Origin: Alloyangia pacifica
Lineage (GTDB): Bacteria > Pseudomonadota > Alphaproteobacteria > Rhodobacterales > Rhodobacteraceae
Reading direction: 5' to 3'
DNA: 64,000 nucleotides
Assembly: GCF_900116195.1 (NCBI RefSeq)
Contig: NZ_FOZW01000014.1
Location: forward strand, 1-64,000
Under the pieces are notes generated by a model. It made no database searches. It was not told the origin of the DNA and saw only the letters and a program-made list of their open reading frames with translations. Shown in pieces: positions 27,127-35,714 of this stretch. Position numbers and translations under genes: made by a program. Each line of letters begins with the position of its first letter. Within the stretch, counting starts at the first letter, position 1.

Positions 27127-27813
27127 TCAGAGCGAGACGGGCACCTCCCCGGGACGCAGTTCGGCGGTCATCAGCCCGCGTAGCGCGTTGCCGATCCAGA
27201 GCCGTCTTGCATTCTGCAGGTCGGCAAGGTGAACCACCGCCTCGACAAAGGCCCCCTCCTCGAGCTGCGTCTCGCGCAGAACCCCGGGCAACAGCCCCGA
27301 GGAGAGCGCCGGGGTGACCCGCACGCCGTCTTCCCGCTCCAGAAAGACGTTCGTGTAGGCCCCTTCGCAAAGCTCGCCGCGGGTATTGAGAAAGAGGAGC
27401 TCGTCGATCCCCTCGGGCCGCGCCTTCAATGCGGCGTCATAGAGCGCACGTGCCGTGGTCTTGTGACGCAAGAGCGCCTCTCCTGCATCGAGCCGGGCCG
27501 CGCAGAGCATCACCCGAGTCCCCGCGAGGACAGAGGCGGGATCGAAGGGCGCCGAGGTGATCTCGATGTCCCCCGCCCGCCCGACAGTGAGTCGCAGCCG
27601 CTGCGGACCGTCGGCGCGAAACCCGGCAAGCGCCGCCTCCAGCGCAGCGCGCTGCAGCGGGATGCCGAGCGCCGCGCAGCTGCGCAGGCAACGGGCCAGA
27701 TGGCGCTCGCCGCGTATCGGCCCCTCGCCGGGCTCCCAGCGCAGGGTCTCGATCAGCCGCAGGTCGGGGCTCAGCCCTGCTGCATCAATCCGGTCAGGAA
27801 TCGGGCTTTCCAC
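27127..27813 (-). CDS. pabC: Aminodeoxychorismate lyase-type aminotransferase (class IV)
   Basis: A 228-residue PLP enzyme expected to release p-aminobenzoate and pyruvate from aminodeoxychorismate, for folate. The PLP lysine is in LLRHKTTARALYDAA near residue 118. DELLFLNTRGELCEGAYTNVFLE near 138 and SSGLLPGVLRE follow. The start at 27813 overlaps the end of pabB by 43 bases; a later start would cut into the conserved N-terminus. The context with pabB supports the role. Confidence 0.85.
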   Translation of the reverse strand: MESPIPDRIDAAGLSPDLRLIETLRWEPGEGPIRGERHLARCLRSCAALGIPLQRAALEAALAGFRADGPQRLRLTVGRAGDIEITSAPFDPASVLAGTRVMLCAARLDAGEALLRHKTTARALYDAALKARPEGIDELLFLNTRGELCEGAYTNVFLEREDGVRVTPALSSGLLPGVLRETQLEEGAFVEAVVHLADLQNARRLWIGNALRGLMTAELRPGEVPVSL

Positions 27814-28907
27814 AGCGCCTCCTCATATTCCGCGTCACAGCTGCTGTCCTGCACGATGCCGCCGCCGACGCCCAGCACCGCACGGCCTGCGCCGGTCACC
27901 GTCAGCGTGCGGATCGCCACGTTGAACTCCGCCGCCCCATCCGGCGCCATCCAGCCGAGGCCACCGCAGTAGACCCCGCGCCGCCAGCGCTCGAGCCGGT
28001 GGATCGCCTTCATCGCCGCGATCTTCGGCGCGCCGGTGATCGAACCGCAAGGAAAGATCGCCCGCAGGAGCTCCAGTATCGTGGGGCTGAAGTCGAGCTC
28101 CGCCACCACGTGCGAGACCATCTGGTGCACCGTCGCGTAGCGCTCGACCTTGAGCAGCTCGGGCACCTTCACGCTGCCGGGCCGCGCAAGCCGCGAGAGA
28201 TCGTTGCGCATGAGGTCCACGATCATCACGTTCTCGGCCCGGTTCTTCTCGTCCGCCACCAGCGCATCGCGAAGCGCATCGTCCTCGGCTGGCGTGGCTC
28301 CGCGCGGCGCAGTGCCCTTCATCGGCGCAACCTCGACCCGCCCCGCGGCATCGAGCCGGAAGAAGAGCTCGGGCGAGCGCGAGAGGATCACCTCTCCTCC
28401 GATCTGCGCAAAGGCACCGTGGCCGACCGGCTGATAGGCTCGCAGCGCGGACCAGAGCGCCTCCGGGCTGCCCTCGAAGAGCGCTTCGACGGGCATGGTG
28501 AGGTTGACCTGATAGAGGTCACCCGCCGCCAGCATATCCTTGATCTCGTGAAACGCTTCGCCGTAGCGCTCCCGCGTCCAAAGCGGCGTGACAGCGGTGA
28601 CGCGGGCCGCCTGCCCCGGCATCTGCGCAAGCGCGGCAGAGGCGTCCTGCGGGCCGTCGAAGATGCCGAAATGCAGCAGCGGCGCGCCGGGCTCCCAGAG
28701 AGGCGCAAGCGCGGGCTCCAGCGCGAATCCGAGCTCGTAGGCGGCGTAGCCCGCCACCCAGTGCCCGGCGGCGCGGGCCTGCTCGAGCCGCGCGAGGGCG
28801 ACAAGCGCCCCGGCGGGGGTCGATGCGGACACCAGCTCGCGCGGGCGCTCGAAAAGCACCGGCGCGCCCTCCGGCCCCGCCTCAAGAATGATCCGCGTGT
28901 CGTTCAT
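27771..28907 (-). CDS. pabB: Aminodeoxychorismate synthase component I
   Basis: A 378-residue chorismate-binding enzyme that converts chorismate with ammonia to aminodeoxychorismate. It has DLYQVNLTMP near residue 130 and VAPMKGTAPRG near 190, where Lys rather than Ala distinguishes PabB from anthranilate synthase. ENVMIVDLMRNDLSR near 222 and FPCGSITGAPKIAAMKAIH near 290 follow. It is shorter than E. coli PabB but has a complete catalytic domain. Transcribed with pabC; the glutaminase partner is not in the window. Confidence 0.93.
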   Translation of the reverse strand: MNDTRIILEAGPEGAPVLFERPRELVSASTPAGALVALARLEQARAAGHWVAGYAAYELGFALEPALAPLWEPGAPLLHFGIFDGPQDASAALAQMPGQAARVTAVTPLWTRERYGEAFHEIKDMLAAGDLYQVNLTMPVEALFEGSPEALWSALRAYQPVGHGAFAQIGGEVILSRSPELFFRLDAAGRVEVAPMKGTAPRGATPAEDDALRDALVADEKNRAENVMIVDLMRNDLSRLARPGSVKVPELLKVERYATVHQMVSHVVAELDFSPTILELLRAIFPCGSITGAPKIAAMKAIHRLERWRRGVYCGGLGWMAPDGAAEFNVAIRTLTVTGAGRAVLGVGGGIVQDSSCDAEYEEALWKARFLTGLMQQG

Positions 28908-28986
28908 CGCCGCACCCGATGGTCAAATCCCGGCGCGACCCCTAGCAGAGCGCCCGGCCCGGCGCGAGAGGGCAATGCGCAACAGG

Positions 28987-29016
28987 AAAGGGCCGTCCCT
29001 GCGGGGACGGCCCTTT
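28987..29016 (-). terminator. Terminator of the small exported-protein gene
   Basis: AAAGGGCCGTCCC (28987-28999) pairs perfectly with GGGACGGCCCTTT (29004-29016), loop TGCG. It lies 35 bases beyond the stop at 29052, on the minus strand, ahead of pabB. Confidence 0.75.
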
Positions 29017-29051
29017 CCGAATTCGACGGAGTCAGCGCAACCGCGCGGCGC

Positions 29052-29399
29052 TCAGTTCAGCGCGAGCTCGGTGCGGGCCGGCGCACTCGTCACGATGACC
29101 GCATCGGCGCTGCGCTCGAAGCGGTAGGAAACGCCCGAAACGCCCGGCAGGCCGAAGGTTGTGCTGTCGCCCTCCTCGAGCCGCATCGCAAGGCGCAGCG
29201 GCTCTGCCCCGGCGCGCTCGGTGTAAAAGGCAACGACCTCGACACCGGTCTCGCCTGCGGGCTGGGTGTAGACGGACATGTCCACGGTGCCTTCGCGCAG
29301 CGTGCCGCCGGCGAGCGGCTCGGAAAGGGTCAGCGACCCAGCGGATGCGACAACGGGAAGGGCGATGGCCAGAGCGGCCAGGAGGGGAGCTTTGATCAT
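29052..29399 (-). CDS. Small exported protein of unknown function
   Basis: A 115-residue protein with a signal peptide (about residues 1-20, IKAPLLAALAIALPVVASAG). The mature domain is beta-rich with no cysteines (SLTLSEPLAGGTLREGTVDMSVY). I chose the ATG at 29399, with AAGAG upstream; the longer frame begins in non-coding-like sequence. It ends at the terminator 28987-29016. The family is not recognised. Confidence 0.7.
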   Translation of the reverse strand: MIKAPLLAALAIALPVVASAGSLTLSEPLAGGTLREGTVDMSVYTQPAGETGVEVVAFYTERAGAEPLRLAMRLEEGDSTTFGLPGVSGVSYRFERSADAVIVTSAPARTELALN

Positions 29400-29687
29400 A
29401 TCGGACTCTTTTCGGGTCTGCGCGGTTCGCGCCGGGAGGAAGGACCGCGACTCGGGCGGTCGAATTTCTGCAATGCAGAATCTCACGAAGCGGCGAGCCC
29501 GAAAACCCACGTGACGGAATGGCCGTCATGCAGTGAAATCAATGCCTTAGCTGCATACCACGGGGCACTTTGGCATACGAAAGCAGGCAAGTTGTTCCAA
29601 TATCAGGAAAAAGCCAGATCGAACGCCCCGCCCCGCCGCGCGGCCTGATCCGCCCCGTCCCGACCGGTCCGAGCCGCAGAAACGACA
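29400..29687. other. Intergenic stretch
   Basis: 288 bases between the exported protein and the rpmG terminator. No gene is seen. It must hold the promoter of the exported protein. Confidence 0.4.
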
Positions 29688-29715
29688 AGAGCCGCGCGGT
29701 TTCCCGTGCGGCTCT
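29688..29715 (-). terminator. Terminator of rpmG
   Basis: AGAGCCGCGCGG (29688-29699) pairs with CCGTGCGGCTCT (29704-29715) with one G-U type pair and a four-base loop, 23 bases after the rpmG stop. Confidence 0.7.
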
Positions 29716-29738
29716 CGTGATCCGAAATCAAGGAAGGC

Positions 29739-29906
29739 TTACTTGATCTTGCCTTCTTTGTATTCCACGTGCTTACGCACGACCGGGTCGTACTTGCGCA
29801 CGGTCATCTTCTCGGTCATGGTACGTGCGTTTTTCTTGGTCACGTAGAAATGGCCCGTCCCGGCGGTCGAGTTCAGGCGGATCTTGATGGTGGTCGGCTT
29901 CGCCAT
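29739..29906 (-). CDS. rpmG: 50S ribosomal protein L33
   Basis: A 55-residue basic protein beginning [20 protein letters not shown] and continuing with [14 protein letters not shown] and [18 protein letters not shown]. This is the L33 form without the zinc-binding cysteines, as usual in alphaproteobacteria. AGGAGAAGAAGA lies upstream of the ATG at 29906. It is part of the large ribosomal subunit near the E site. Single gene. Confidence 0.96.
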   Translation of the reverse strand: MAKPTTIKIRLNSTAGTGHFYVTKKNARTMTEKMTVRKYDPVVRKHVEYKEGKIK

Positions 29907-30076
29907 TCTTCTTCTCCTGCAACGGGGGGCGAGCGCCGCCCGTGAAATCTCTTGAAGCCCGCCTTTTACTCAGCCGCGGCCCGGAGTCAACAGCTCTTGG
30001 GCGCGGAATCGCGAGGAAGACGGTTTTTCCCCAATTTCTTCCCCAGCGCGCCAGTACCGGCGCGGCGGGATGTCAT

Positions 30077-30480
30077 GCGTGGAGGGCCTGTAAGCCGGAT
30101 TTTGTCCAGGACGGGTTGCCCCGCCCCTGTGCGACCATTCCTCTAGGCCGTACGTTGCCGCACGGCTCAAGCTGCCAACCCGGACCCCTCGGGCTGAAGC
30201 GGCCCTGCGGCGATATCTCCGAAGAGATCATGCCCCGCGCGGGGTCCCTATTTGGCATTGCTCCCGGTGGGGCTTGCCATGCGGGGCCTGTTGCCAGCCC
30301 CCCGGTGGGCTCTTACCCCACCGTTTCACCCTTACCGCCCCGGAGGGCGGCGGTCTGTTCTCTGTGGCGCTATCCGTCAGGTTGCCCTGCCCGGGCATTA
30401 CCCGGCACCGATGCTTCAGCGAGTCCGGACTTTCCTCTCCGGCGGTCAACCCGCCGCAGCGGCCGCCCGGCCCTCCACGC
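30077..30480 (-). ncRNA. rnpB: RNase P RNA (bacterial type A)
   Basis: The ribozyme that removes 5' leaders from tRNA precursors. On the minus strand GAGGAAAGTCCGGACTC (about 30424-30440), the universal 5' core, is followed much later by CTAGAGGAATGGTCGCACAG-type 3' core residues near 30131-30147. The ends form a perfect 12-bp P1 helix: GGCCCTCCACGC (30469-30480) with GCGTGGAGGGCC (30077-30088). The length of about 404 nucleotides fits alphaproteobacterial members. True ends may extend a few bases beyond P1. Confidence 0.95.
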
Positions 30481-30546
30481 CCGGCTCCCATAGGCGGCAG
30501 CGCGGGGGCGGTCAAGCGTTGGTACAGGGAAGCGCCGCGCCGGGGC

Positions 30547-31263
30547 TCAGCGCGAGGCGGGCAAGCGCATCCAGTCGCGGATCGCCGCGCACAGCGCGTC
30601 GGGCTCCTCGAGCATGGGCAGATGGCCGGAGCCGTCGATCATCCGCAGGACCGCACCGGGCACCAGTTCGGCCAGCACGCTCTGCCGTTTCTCGGGGTAA
30701 AGCGTGTCCTGCGTGCCGGCGACGATCATCACCGGGATGCGCAGCTTGACCATCACCGCCTGCTGGTCGCGCCGCCGCTGCATCGCGCGCGCCTGCCGGA
30801 CGAAAATGTCGGAGCCGAAGCTCTTCGCCATGTCGCGGACCAGCGCCATGATCTCGGTCTTGAAGGGACCGTCGGCGAAGCTTTCCTCGGGCAGCAACCC
30901 GGCGACGGCCTCATCGAACTTTCCGGCACGGGCCTTGATCACCAGCCGGTCGCGTTCGTCGGCCTGCTGTGGTGTGTCGGCGAGCGGCGTGCTGCCGATC
31001 AGCATCAGCCGCACCACCCGGTCAGGCGCACGGCGTTGCAGTTCAATCGCCACCATGCCGCCGAAGCCGCAGCCCGCCAGCGCGAAGCGCCGGGGCAGCA
31101 CGTCGAGCAATCCCGAGGCGATCTCCTCGATCCGGTCGCCAAGATGCACCGGGGCGACCATCACGGCCATGTCGTGCGAGAGATCCGCGATCTGCGGCCA
31201 GTAAAGCCGTGCATCGCACAGGGCGTCGGGCAACAGAACGAGCGGCTCAGACATCTGTGCCAT
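30547..31263 (-). CDS. Alpha/beta hydrolase-fold protein lacking the catalytic serine
   Basis: A 238-residue protein of the alpha/beta hydrolase fold. The nucleophile elbow, normally Gly-x-Ser-x-Gly, reads GCGFGG at residues 64-69, so the serine is glycine at 66. The later acid (AGTQDTLYP) and His (GSGHLPMLEEP) regions are kept. Either it works without a serine nucleophile or it has a non-hydrolytic role. I chose the ATG at 31263, preceded by GGAAG; ATG 31254 is an alternative. Located between rnpB and an unrelated SnoaL-like gene. Confidence 0.85.
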   Translation of the reverse strand: MAQMSEPLVLLPDALCDARLYWPQIADLSHDMAVMVAPVHLGDRIEEIASGLLDVLPRRFALAGCGFGGMVAIELQRRAPDRVVRLMLIGSTPLADTPQQADERDRLVIKARAGKFDEAVAGLLPEESFADGPFKTEIMALVRDMAKSFGSDIFVRQARAMQRRRDQQAVMVKLRIPVMIVAGTQDTLYPEKRQSVLAELVPGAVLRMIDGSGHLPMLEEPDALCAAIRDWMRLPASR

Positions 31264-31537
31264 GCCCGACTTCCAACTCAGATTCCAAGCCAAATCCCGA
31301 CCCGAATCCCGGACCTGTGCGCCGCGCGGGCTCCGCGCGCATCAACTGTCGTGGATGAAACACCAATTCTGTTCTGCCCTGTCGTCACACCGCGGAACTC
31401 TTCGCGGCGCCCAACGCGCCGGTCCCTGCAGTGACAGCTAGCGTAGCGGGGCGCAATTCCCAGCGAAAGCCGGAAAGCGCCCCGCCGGCGGCCGGCCGCC
31501 GGCGCCCCACGCAACCGTGATCATGCCGGGGCGCCGC
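31264..31537. other. Intergenic stretch
   Basis: 274 bases, GC-rich on the right with repeated CCGGCGGCCGGC tracts near 31485-31505 that can fold into a hairpin. No gene is seen. Confidence 0.35.
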
Positions 31538-32560
31538 CTAGCCGCTCTGCGCACCCGGGGACAGCTGCGCCGCTGCCGTCCGCCCCGCCACCTGTCCCGT
31601 GGCGAGGTGGATTTGCATCCAGACCGCCGCTTCGTCATAGAGCGACCATTCCCGGCGCAGCCCTCGCGGACCGAACTCTGCCTGGCTGAGTCCCATGACG
31701 TGCACCTGTGCCCCGGTCGGCGGGCCGAAGCGGCCCCAGCCGTCGTGCCGGCCATCCAGCGACCAGCGCAGCGCAGCGCGGGGCGGCATCTTCGGATCCT
31801 CGGCACCGATACGGTGGTGGATGGTGAAGCGCGCCGACGGGAAGGCCGCGCGCAGCCCGAGCCAGAATCGTTCCGCCCCCTCGGGTCCTCGCACCTGCTC
31901 GCCGCCGGGCAGGCAAAGACGGGCAGCCGGATCGTAGCGCGAGGGGGCGACCGAGAAGCCGCCGCCCATCATCTCCTCGATCAACTCAGCAAAACCCGCG
32001 CCCCAACGGCTCTGGTCGCCCTGCCCGGTATAGGGTCCCTGAACGTCGACCCCGGGCCGGAAGGGCTGGGTGTCCGGCTCGAGCCCCGCGAGGCGCCAGC
32101 GCGCCCAGTCCTTCACCGACAGCCCCATCTGGTTCAGCAGCGCGCCGGTGTCGCGCACCGACCAGAGGTCCGCGACACGATTGTCCTTGGCATGCAGCTC
32201 CGCCAGCATCCGAAACCGCACCGGCCGTCCGGTCGGCGCGCCGAAGATCCCGTCGCCGGCGTGGCTTGCGGTGAAATGCAGGCGCTGCGCGCCGAGCAGG
32301 CCGCGGCGCGGCGTGCCGGTGCCGACCACCTCTTCGGTCAGCGCCTCGAGGTCGGGCAAGGCCGAGACCAGTTCGACCACCTCGGTGCGCAGCGCCTCGG
32401 GGCCAAAGCCGATCCCCTCCGGGCGGCGCAGGATGACACCGGGATGCCAGCACCGCTCGATGCTCTGCCCCGCCCCAAGGCCGCGGCGCGACCAGACCCG
32501 CTGCGCAAGCTTGCGCAGGTAGTCGGAAAAATCTTTGAACTCCGGATCGAAGCCGCGCAC
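31538..32560 (-). CDS. Double SnoaL-like / ester cyclase-fold protein
   Basis: A 340-residue soluble protein. Two NTF2-like halves can be seen: residues about 30-165 (WHPGVILRRPEGIGFGPEAL, ending ELHAKDNRVADLWSVRDTGALLNQMG) and about 195-320 (AELIEEMMGG, ending PTGAQVHVMGLSQAEF). Each has the pattern of SnoaL-like ester cyclases, small cone-shaped barrels binding hydrophobic ligands. The function is unknown. A polyketide-related role is not implied, since no biosynthetic genes are nearby. Confidence 0.75.
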   Translation of the reverse strand: MRGFDPEFKDFSDYLRKLAQRVWSRRGLGAGQSIERCWHPGVILRRPEGIGFGPEALRTEVVELVSALPDLEALTEEVVGTGTPRRGLLGAQRLHFTASHAGDGIFGAPTGRPVRFRMLAELHAKDNRVADLWSVRDTGALLNQMGLSVKDWARWRLAGLEPDTQPFRPGVDVQGPYTGQGDQSRWGAGFAELIEEMMGGGFSVAPSRYDPAARLCLPGGEQVRGPEGAERFWLGLRAAFPSARFTIHHRIGAEDPKMPPRAALRWSLDGRHDGWGRFGPPTGAQVHVMGLSQAEFGPRGLRREWSLYDEAAVWMQIHLATGQVAGRTAAAQLSPGAQSG

Positions 32561-32632
32561 TGCTGCCTCCCTGTCTTGGCAGGCAGCATGATCACGCTTG
32601 GTAAAGAAATCCTTTTGGTATGCCCCTCAACG

Positions 32633-33061
32633 TCAGTAGCCGCGCCAGCGGAACGCGCCATCCTCGGCCCTGAGCGGCGAGAAGGGATTGTGGGCGATCT
32701 CCCAGACGTGGCCCTCCGGGTCGGCAAAATACCCGATGTGGCCACCCCAGTGGACCGGACCGCCCGGACGCAGGATCTTTGCGCCCGCCGCCTCGGCTTT
32801 CGCCATCAGCGCATCCACATCCTCGGCGGAGCCCACGTTGTGCGCCAGCGTCATCGCGCCATGGCCGAGCGTATCGGGCGCCACGCCCATGTCCTCGGCC
32901 AGCGCCTCACGGGAGTATATGCCGATCGCCTGCCCCAGCAGGTCGAAGACCACCATGCCGGGCACGGTCTCGACGCGCTGCCAGCCCAGAGCTTCGTAGA
33001 AGCCCGCCAGCGCCTCGGGGTCGCGGGCGGCCAGGGTGATCAGGCTGATGCGATGGTCCAT
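32633..33061 (-). CDS. VOC-family (glyoxalase fold) protein
   Basis: A 142-residue protein made of paired beta-alpha-beta-beta-beta modules. It begins MDHRISLITLAARDPEALAGFYEALGW and has HWGGHIGYFADPEGHVWEIAHNPF at 105-128, the usual metal-binding and strand pattern of the vicinal oxygen chelate fold. Members include glyoxalases, dioxygenases and resistance proteins; the substrate is unknown. It is nine bases from the hydrolase stop at 33071, in the same direction, probably one transcript. Confidence 0.87.
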   Translation of the reverse strand: MDHRISLITLAARDPEALAGFYEALGWQRVETVPGMVVFDLLGQAIGIYSREALAEDMGVAPDTLGHGAMTLAHNVGSAEDVDALMAKAEAAGAKILRPGGPVHWGGHIGYFADPEGHVWEIAHNPFSPLRAEDGAFRWRGY

Positions 33062-33070
33062 GGTCTCTCC

Positions 33071-33802
33071 TCAGCCGCCGACCTCGAGGATCGCGGTTTC
33101 GATGTGGGTCAGGTTGTCAGGTTCGGAAAAGCGGTGATCGGCGCCCTTCACGAGCGTGAGCCGCAGGTCGGGGCTGTCGATATGGTCGAGCAGGCGCAGC
33201 GCGGTCTCGCGCGTCACCGCCTCGTCCTCGGTGCCCTGCACCAGCCGCACCGGGTAAGGCATCGGCAGGGGGCCCCGCAGCACAAGATTCGCACGCCCGT
33301 CCTCGATCAGCTTGCGCGTCACCGCATAGGGCTCGCCATAGGCCGACGGCAGGTAGACGACGCCCTGTTCCATCACCTCGGCGCGCTCCTCATCGGAGAA
33401 GCCGGCCCAGAAGCTGTCTTCCGAGAAATCCGGCGCGGCGGCGATGCCGACGAAGCCGCGCACGTCGCGGAGCCGCTGGGTCAGCAGGCTGCCGATCCAG
33501 CCGCCCATGGACGAGCCGACGAGGATCAGCGGGCCGGAGGTGACATGCTCGATCACCGCCTGCGCGTCCGACGCCCAATCGCCGATGCAGCCCTCCTCGA
33601 AGACGCCGCCGGACTGGCCGTGGCCGGAGTAGTCGAGCCGCAGGAAGGCCCGGCCCCGGGCCTTGGCCCAGGCTTCGAGATGCACGGCCTTGGTGCCCTC
33701 CATGTCCGATTTGTAGCCCGACAGGAAGACCACGGTCGGGCCCTCCCCCGGCGTGTGGACATAGGCGAGGCGGTAGTCGGGCATATCGAGGTACTGGGTC
33801 AT
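33071..33802 (-). CDS. Alpha/beta hydrolase, ABHD10-like
   Basis: A 243-residue serine hydrolase. The nucleophile elbow GSSMGG is near residue 96. GYKSDMEGTKA near 29 and LDYSGHGQSGG near 56 are typical of ABHD10-type thioesterases. The acid is in QGTEDEAV and the His in GADHRFSE near 227. I chose the ATG at 33802 with AAGGA just upstream. The substrate is not known; the group acts on acyl esters or thioesters. Confidence 0.87.
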   Translation of the reverse strand: MTQYLDMPDYRLAYVHTPGEGPTVVFLSGYKSDMEGTKAVHLEAWAKARGRAFLRLDYSGHGQSGGVFEEGCIGDWASDAQAVIEHVTSGPLILVGSSMGGWIGSLLTQRLRDVRGFVGIAAAPDFSEDSFWAGFSDEERAEVMEQGVVYLPSAYGEPYAVTRKLIEDGRANLVLRGPLPMPYPVRLVQGTEDEAVTRETALRLLDHIDSPDLRLTLVKGADHRFSEPDNLTHIETAILEVGG

Positions 33803-34008
33803 CGGTCCTTGAGTGTCTCGGGGTATATGTATCGGCGCCAACCTGACGCCTCGCCCGCGCCGAGGCAAGTGCGCCCGCCCCCCTAGCATCTCCGGGCGAA
33901 GTCCCGCCACACCCCGCGCTGCACCGCCACAAAGAGGTTGGAGGTCGGGCCCGTTTGCGTCACACTGTGGATACTTTTTCACAAGTCCATTTTTCAGGAG
34001 AGATAGTC

Positions 34009-34632
34009 ATGGCAGGTTCTGCCACCAACCCGGGGATTTCCCCGCATACAACCTCCATTGCGGCGCATGACATCCTCGGTGCCTTCGAGACGATGCGCGA
34101 CGATCTCGGCACGATGCAGCAGCCGGGAGCGGCGCTGCAGGTGGAATTCGTGATCGCCAACGACACCGAACTGAGCTGGCACCTCATGGGCGATGCGCTG
34201 CATGCCGGGGAGTGGCTGGAAGAGGCAATGCCGCCCGCGATGATCTCGCGCTTCCAGGCGGTCGGAGCCACCGCCCAGAACATCCGCGGCGGTGTCGGTG
34301 CCTCGCTCGGCTTCCGGCATGATTTCCAGGATCCAGCGGCGGGAACGCTCAGCGCCTTCTTCATCGTCTTCGGCGCGAGCCCCGGAGCGACCGCCGACCG
34401 GGTCGAGCTCTACGCCGGCGTCCTGCCCAAGGCCGCCCTCGACGGCATGGCCCATGACGGCGACGAATTCGTCCTGCGGGTCGGTGAGAAGCTCGAGGAC
34501 CGGGGCGGATCGCGGCGCGCGCAGCACACGCACATCACGCTGGGCGATCTCGACCTGTCGCTGACCGCCACCTACTCCGGCGCGGTGACCGGCGTGGTCG
34601 AACTGGCGATCACGCGGACCGCGCAAGTCTGA
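34009..34632 (+). CDS. Orphan protein with possible actinoporin-like pattern
   Basis: A 207-residue protein without an N-terminal signal. CAGGAGAGATAGTC precedes the ATG. The sequence shows VEFVIANDTELSW near 45-57, GGVGASLGFRHDFQD near 94-108, GTLSAFFIVFG near 112-122 and SGAVTGVVELAI near the end. Spacing of Asn-Asp-Thr-x-x-x-Trp, Gly-x-Gly-x-x-x-x-Phe and the final strand resembles actinoporins. The N-terminal 20-38 region could be an amphipathic helix. This is pattern recognition only. It stands alone between two hairpins. Confidence 0.55.
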   Translation: MAGSATNPGISPHTTSIAAHDILGAFETMRDDLGTMQQPGAALQVEFVIANDTELSWHLMGDALHAGEWLEEAMPPAMISRFQAVGATAQNIRGGVGASLGFRHDFQDPAAGTLSAFFIVFGASPGATADRVELYAGVLPKAALDGMAHDGDEFVLRVGEKLEDRGGSRRAQHTHITLGDLDLSLTATYSGAVTGVVELAITRTAQV

Positions 34633-34673
34633 CGGGCCGCGCCCGGCACAGGGCAGAAGGCGGCCGAAACGCA

Positions 34674-34700
34674 AAGGAGCGGGGCTCAGCCCCGCTCCTT
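34674..34700. terminator. Terminator between convergent genes
   Basis: AAGGAGCGGGG (34674-34684) pairs perfectly with CCCCGCTCCTT (34690-34700), loop CTCAG. It lies between the orphan gene and yebC, which converge, so it may serve both. Confidence 0.7.
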
Positions 34701-34734
34701 CAGATATCTTTGGGCATCCGTCAGGCGCCCCGGG

Positions 34735-35475
34735 TCAGAGCTGCGCCATGACCTCGTCGGAAGCTTCGAAGTTGGTGGTGACGCGCTGCACGTCGTCGTC
34801 GTCTTCCAGTGCATCGACCAGCTTCATCAGCGTCTGCATCGAGTCGAGATCGAGCTCGGTGGTGGTGGTCGGCTTCCAGATCAGCTTCGTCGATTCCGAC
34901 TCGCCGAGATCGGCCTCGAGCGCGGTCGCGACCTCGTTCAGGTCGGTGTCGGCGCAGTAGATGACGTGGGATTCCTCGTCGCTCTCGACATCCTCGGCAC
35001 CCGCCTCGATCGCGGCCATCATGATGGTGTCGGCATCACCGGCAGCGGCCGTGTAGATGATCTCGCCCTTGCGCTCGAACATGAAGGCAACCGAGCCGGT
35101 CTCGCCGAGGTTGCCGCCGTTCTTGGTGAAGGTCGAGCGCACGTTGGAGGCGGTGCGGTTGCGGTTGTCGGTCATCGCCTCGACAATGACCGCGACGCCG
35201 TTCGGGCCGTAGCCCTCGTAGCGGATTTCCTCGTAATCCTCGCCGTCACCGCCGATGGCCTTCTTGATGGCCCGCTCGATGTTGTCCTTGGGCATGGACT
35301 GGCTCTTGGCTTCCTTGACGGCGAGCCGCAGGCGCGGGTTCTTTTCGGGATCGGGATCGCCCATCTTGGCGGCGATGGTGATCTCTTTAGAGAATTTCGA
35401 GAAGAGCTTGGCGCGCACCGCGTCCTGACGGCCCTTGCGGTGCTGGATGTTTGCCCATTTGGAATGGCCGGCCAT
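34735..35475 (-). CDS. yebC: YebC/PmpR-family transcriptional regulator
   Basis: A 246-residue protein beginning [19 protein letters not shown], the universal YebC start. It has [28 protein letters not shown] near residue 45 and [23 protein letters not shown] near 85. Family members bind DNA and also help ribosomes through difficult sequences. Length is normal. The start is confirmed by family conservation. Single gene here, whereas ruvC often neighbours it in other bacteria. Confidence 0.96.
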   Translation of the reverse strand: MAGHSKWANIQHRKGRQDAVRAKLFSKFSKEITIAAKMGDPDPEKNPRLRLAVKEAKSQSMPKDNIERAIKKAIGGDGEDYEEIRYEGYGPNGVAVIVEAMTDNRNRTASNVRSTFTKNGGNLGETGSVAFMFERKGEIIYTAAAGDADTIMMAAIEAGAEDVESDEESHVIYCADTDLNEVATALEADLGESESTKLIWKPTTTTELDLDSMQTLMKLVDALEDDDDVQRVTTNFEASDEVMAQL

Positions 35476-35714
35476 GTGGACCCCTTGCCTCGTCTGTCAT
35501 GTGGAATATCGCGGTCTCATACCCCAGAGCCCCCTGCCCCCGCAAGCCCGACGCCCCTGTTTTGCAGGGATGTCACGCCACGCGCGACCGCGGCGCAATT
35601 CATCCGGAGCCAGGCCGAGAGCCCGTACGCGCGGAGGTGAGCAAAGGCGCCATCGCGCCTCTTGCGATGAACACCGCCGCCCGATCGGGCTGACAGGGCC
35701 GGAACCCAGCTCGC

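Noticed and set aside
31517-33886. 789-codon plus frame over the SnoaL, VOC and hydrolase genes
   Set aside because: It spans three minus genes that each match known families. Antisense open frames are common at this GC content.
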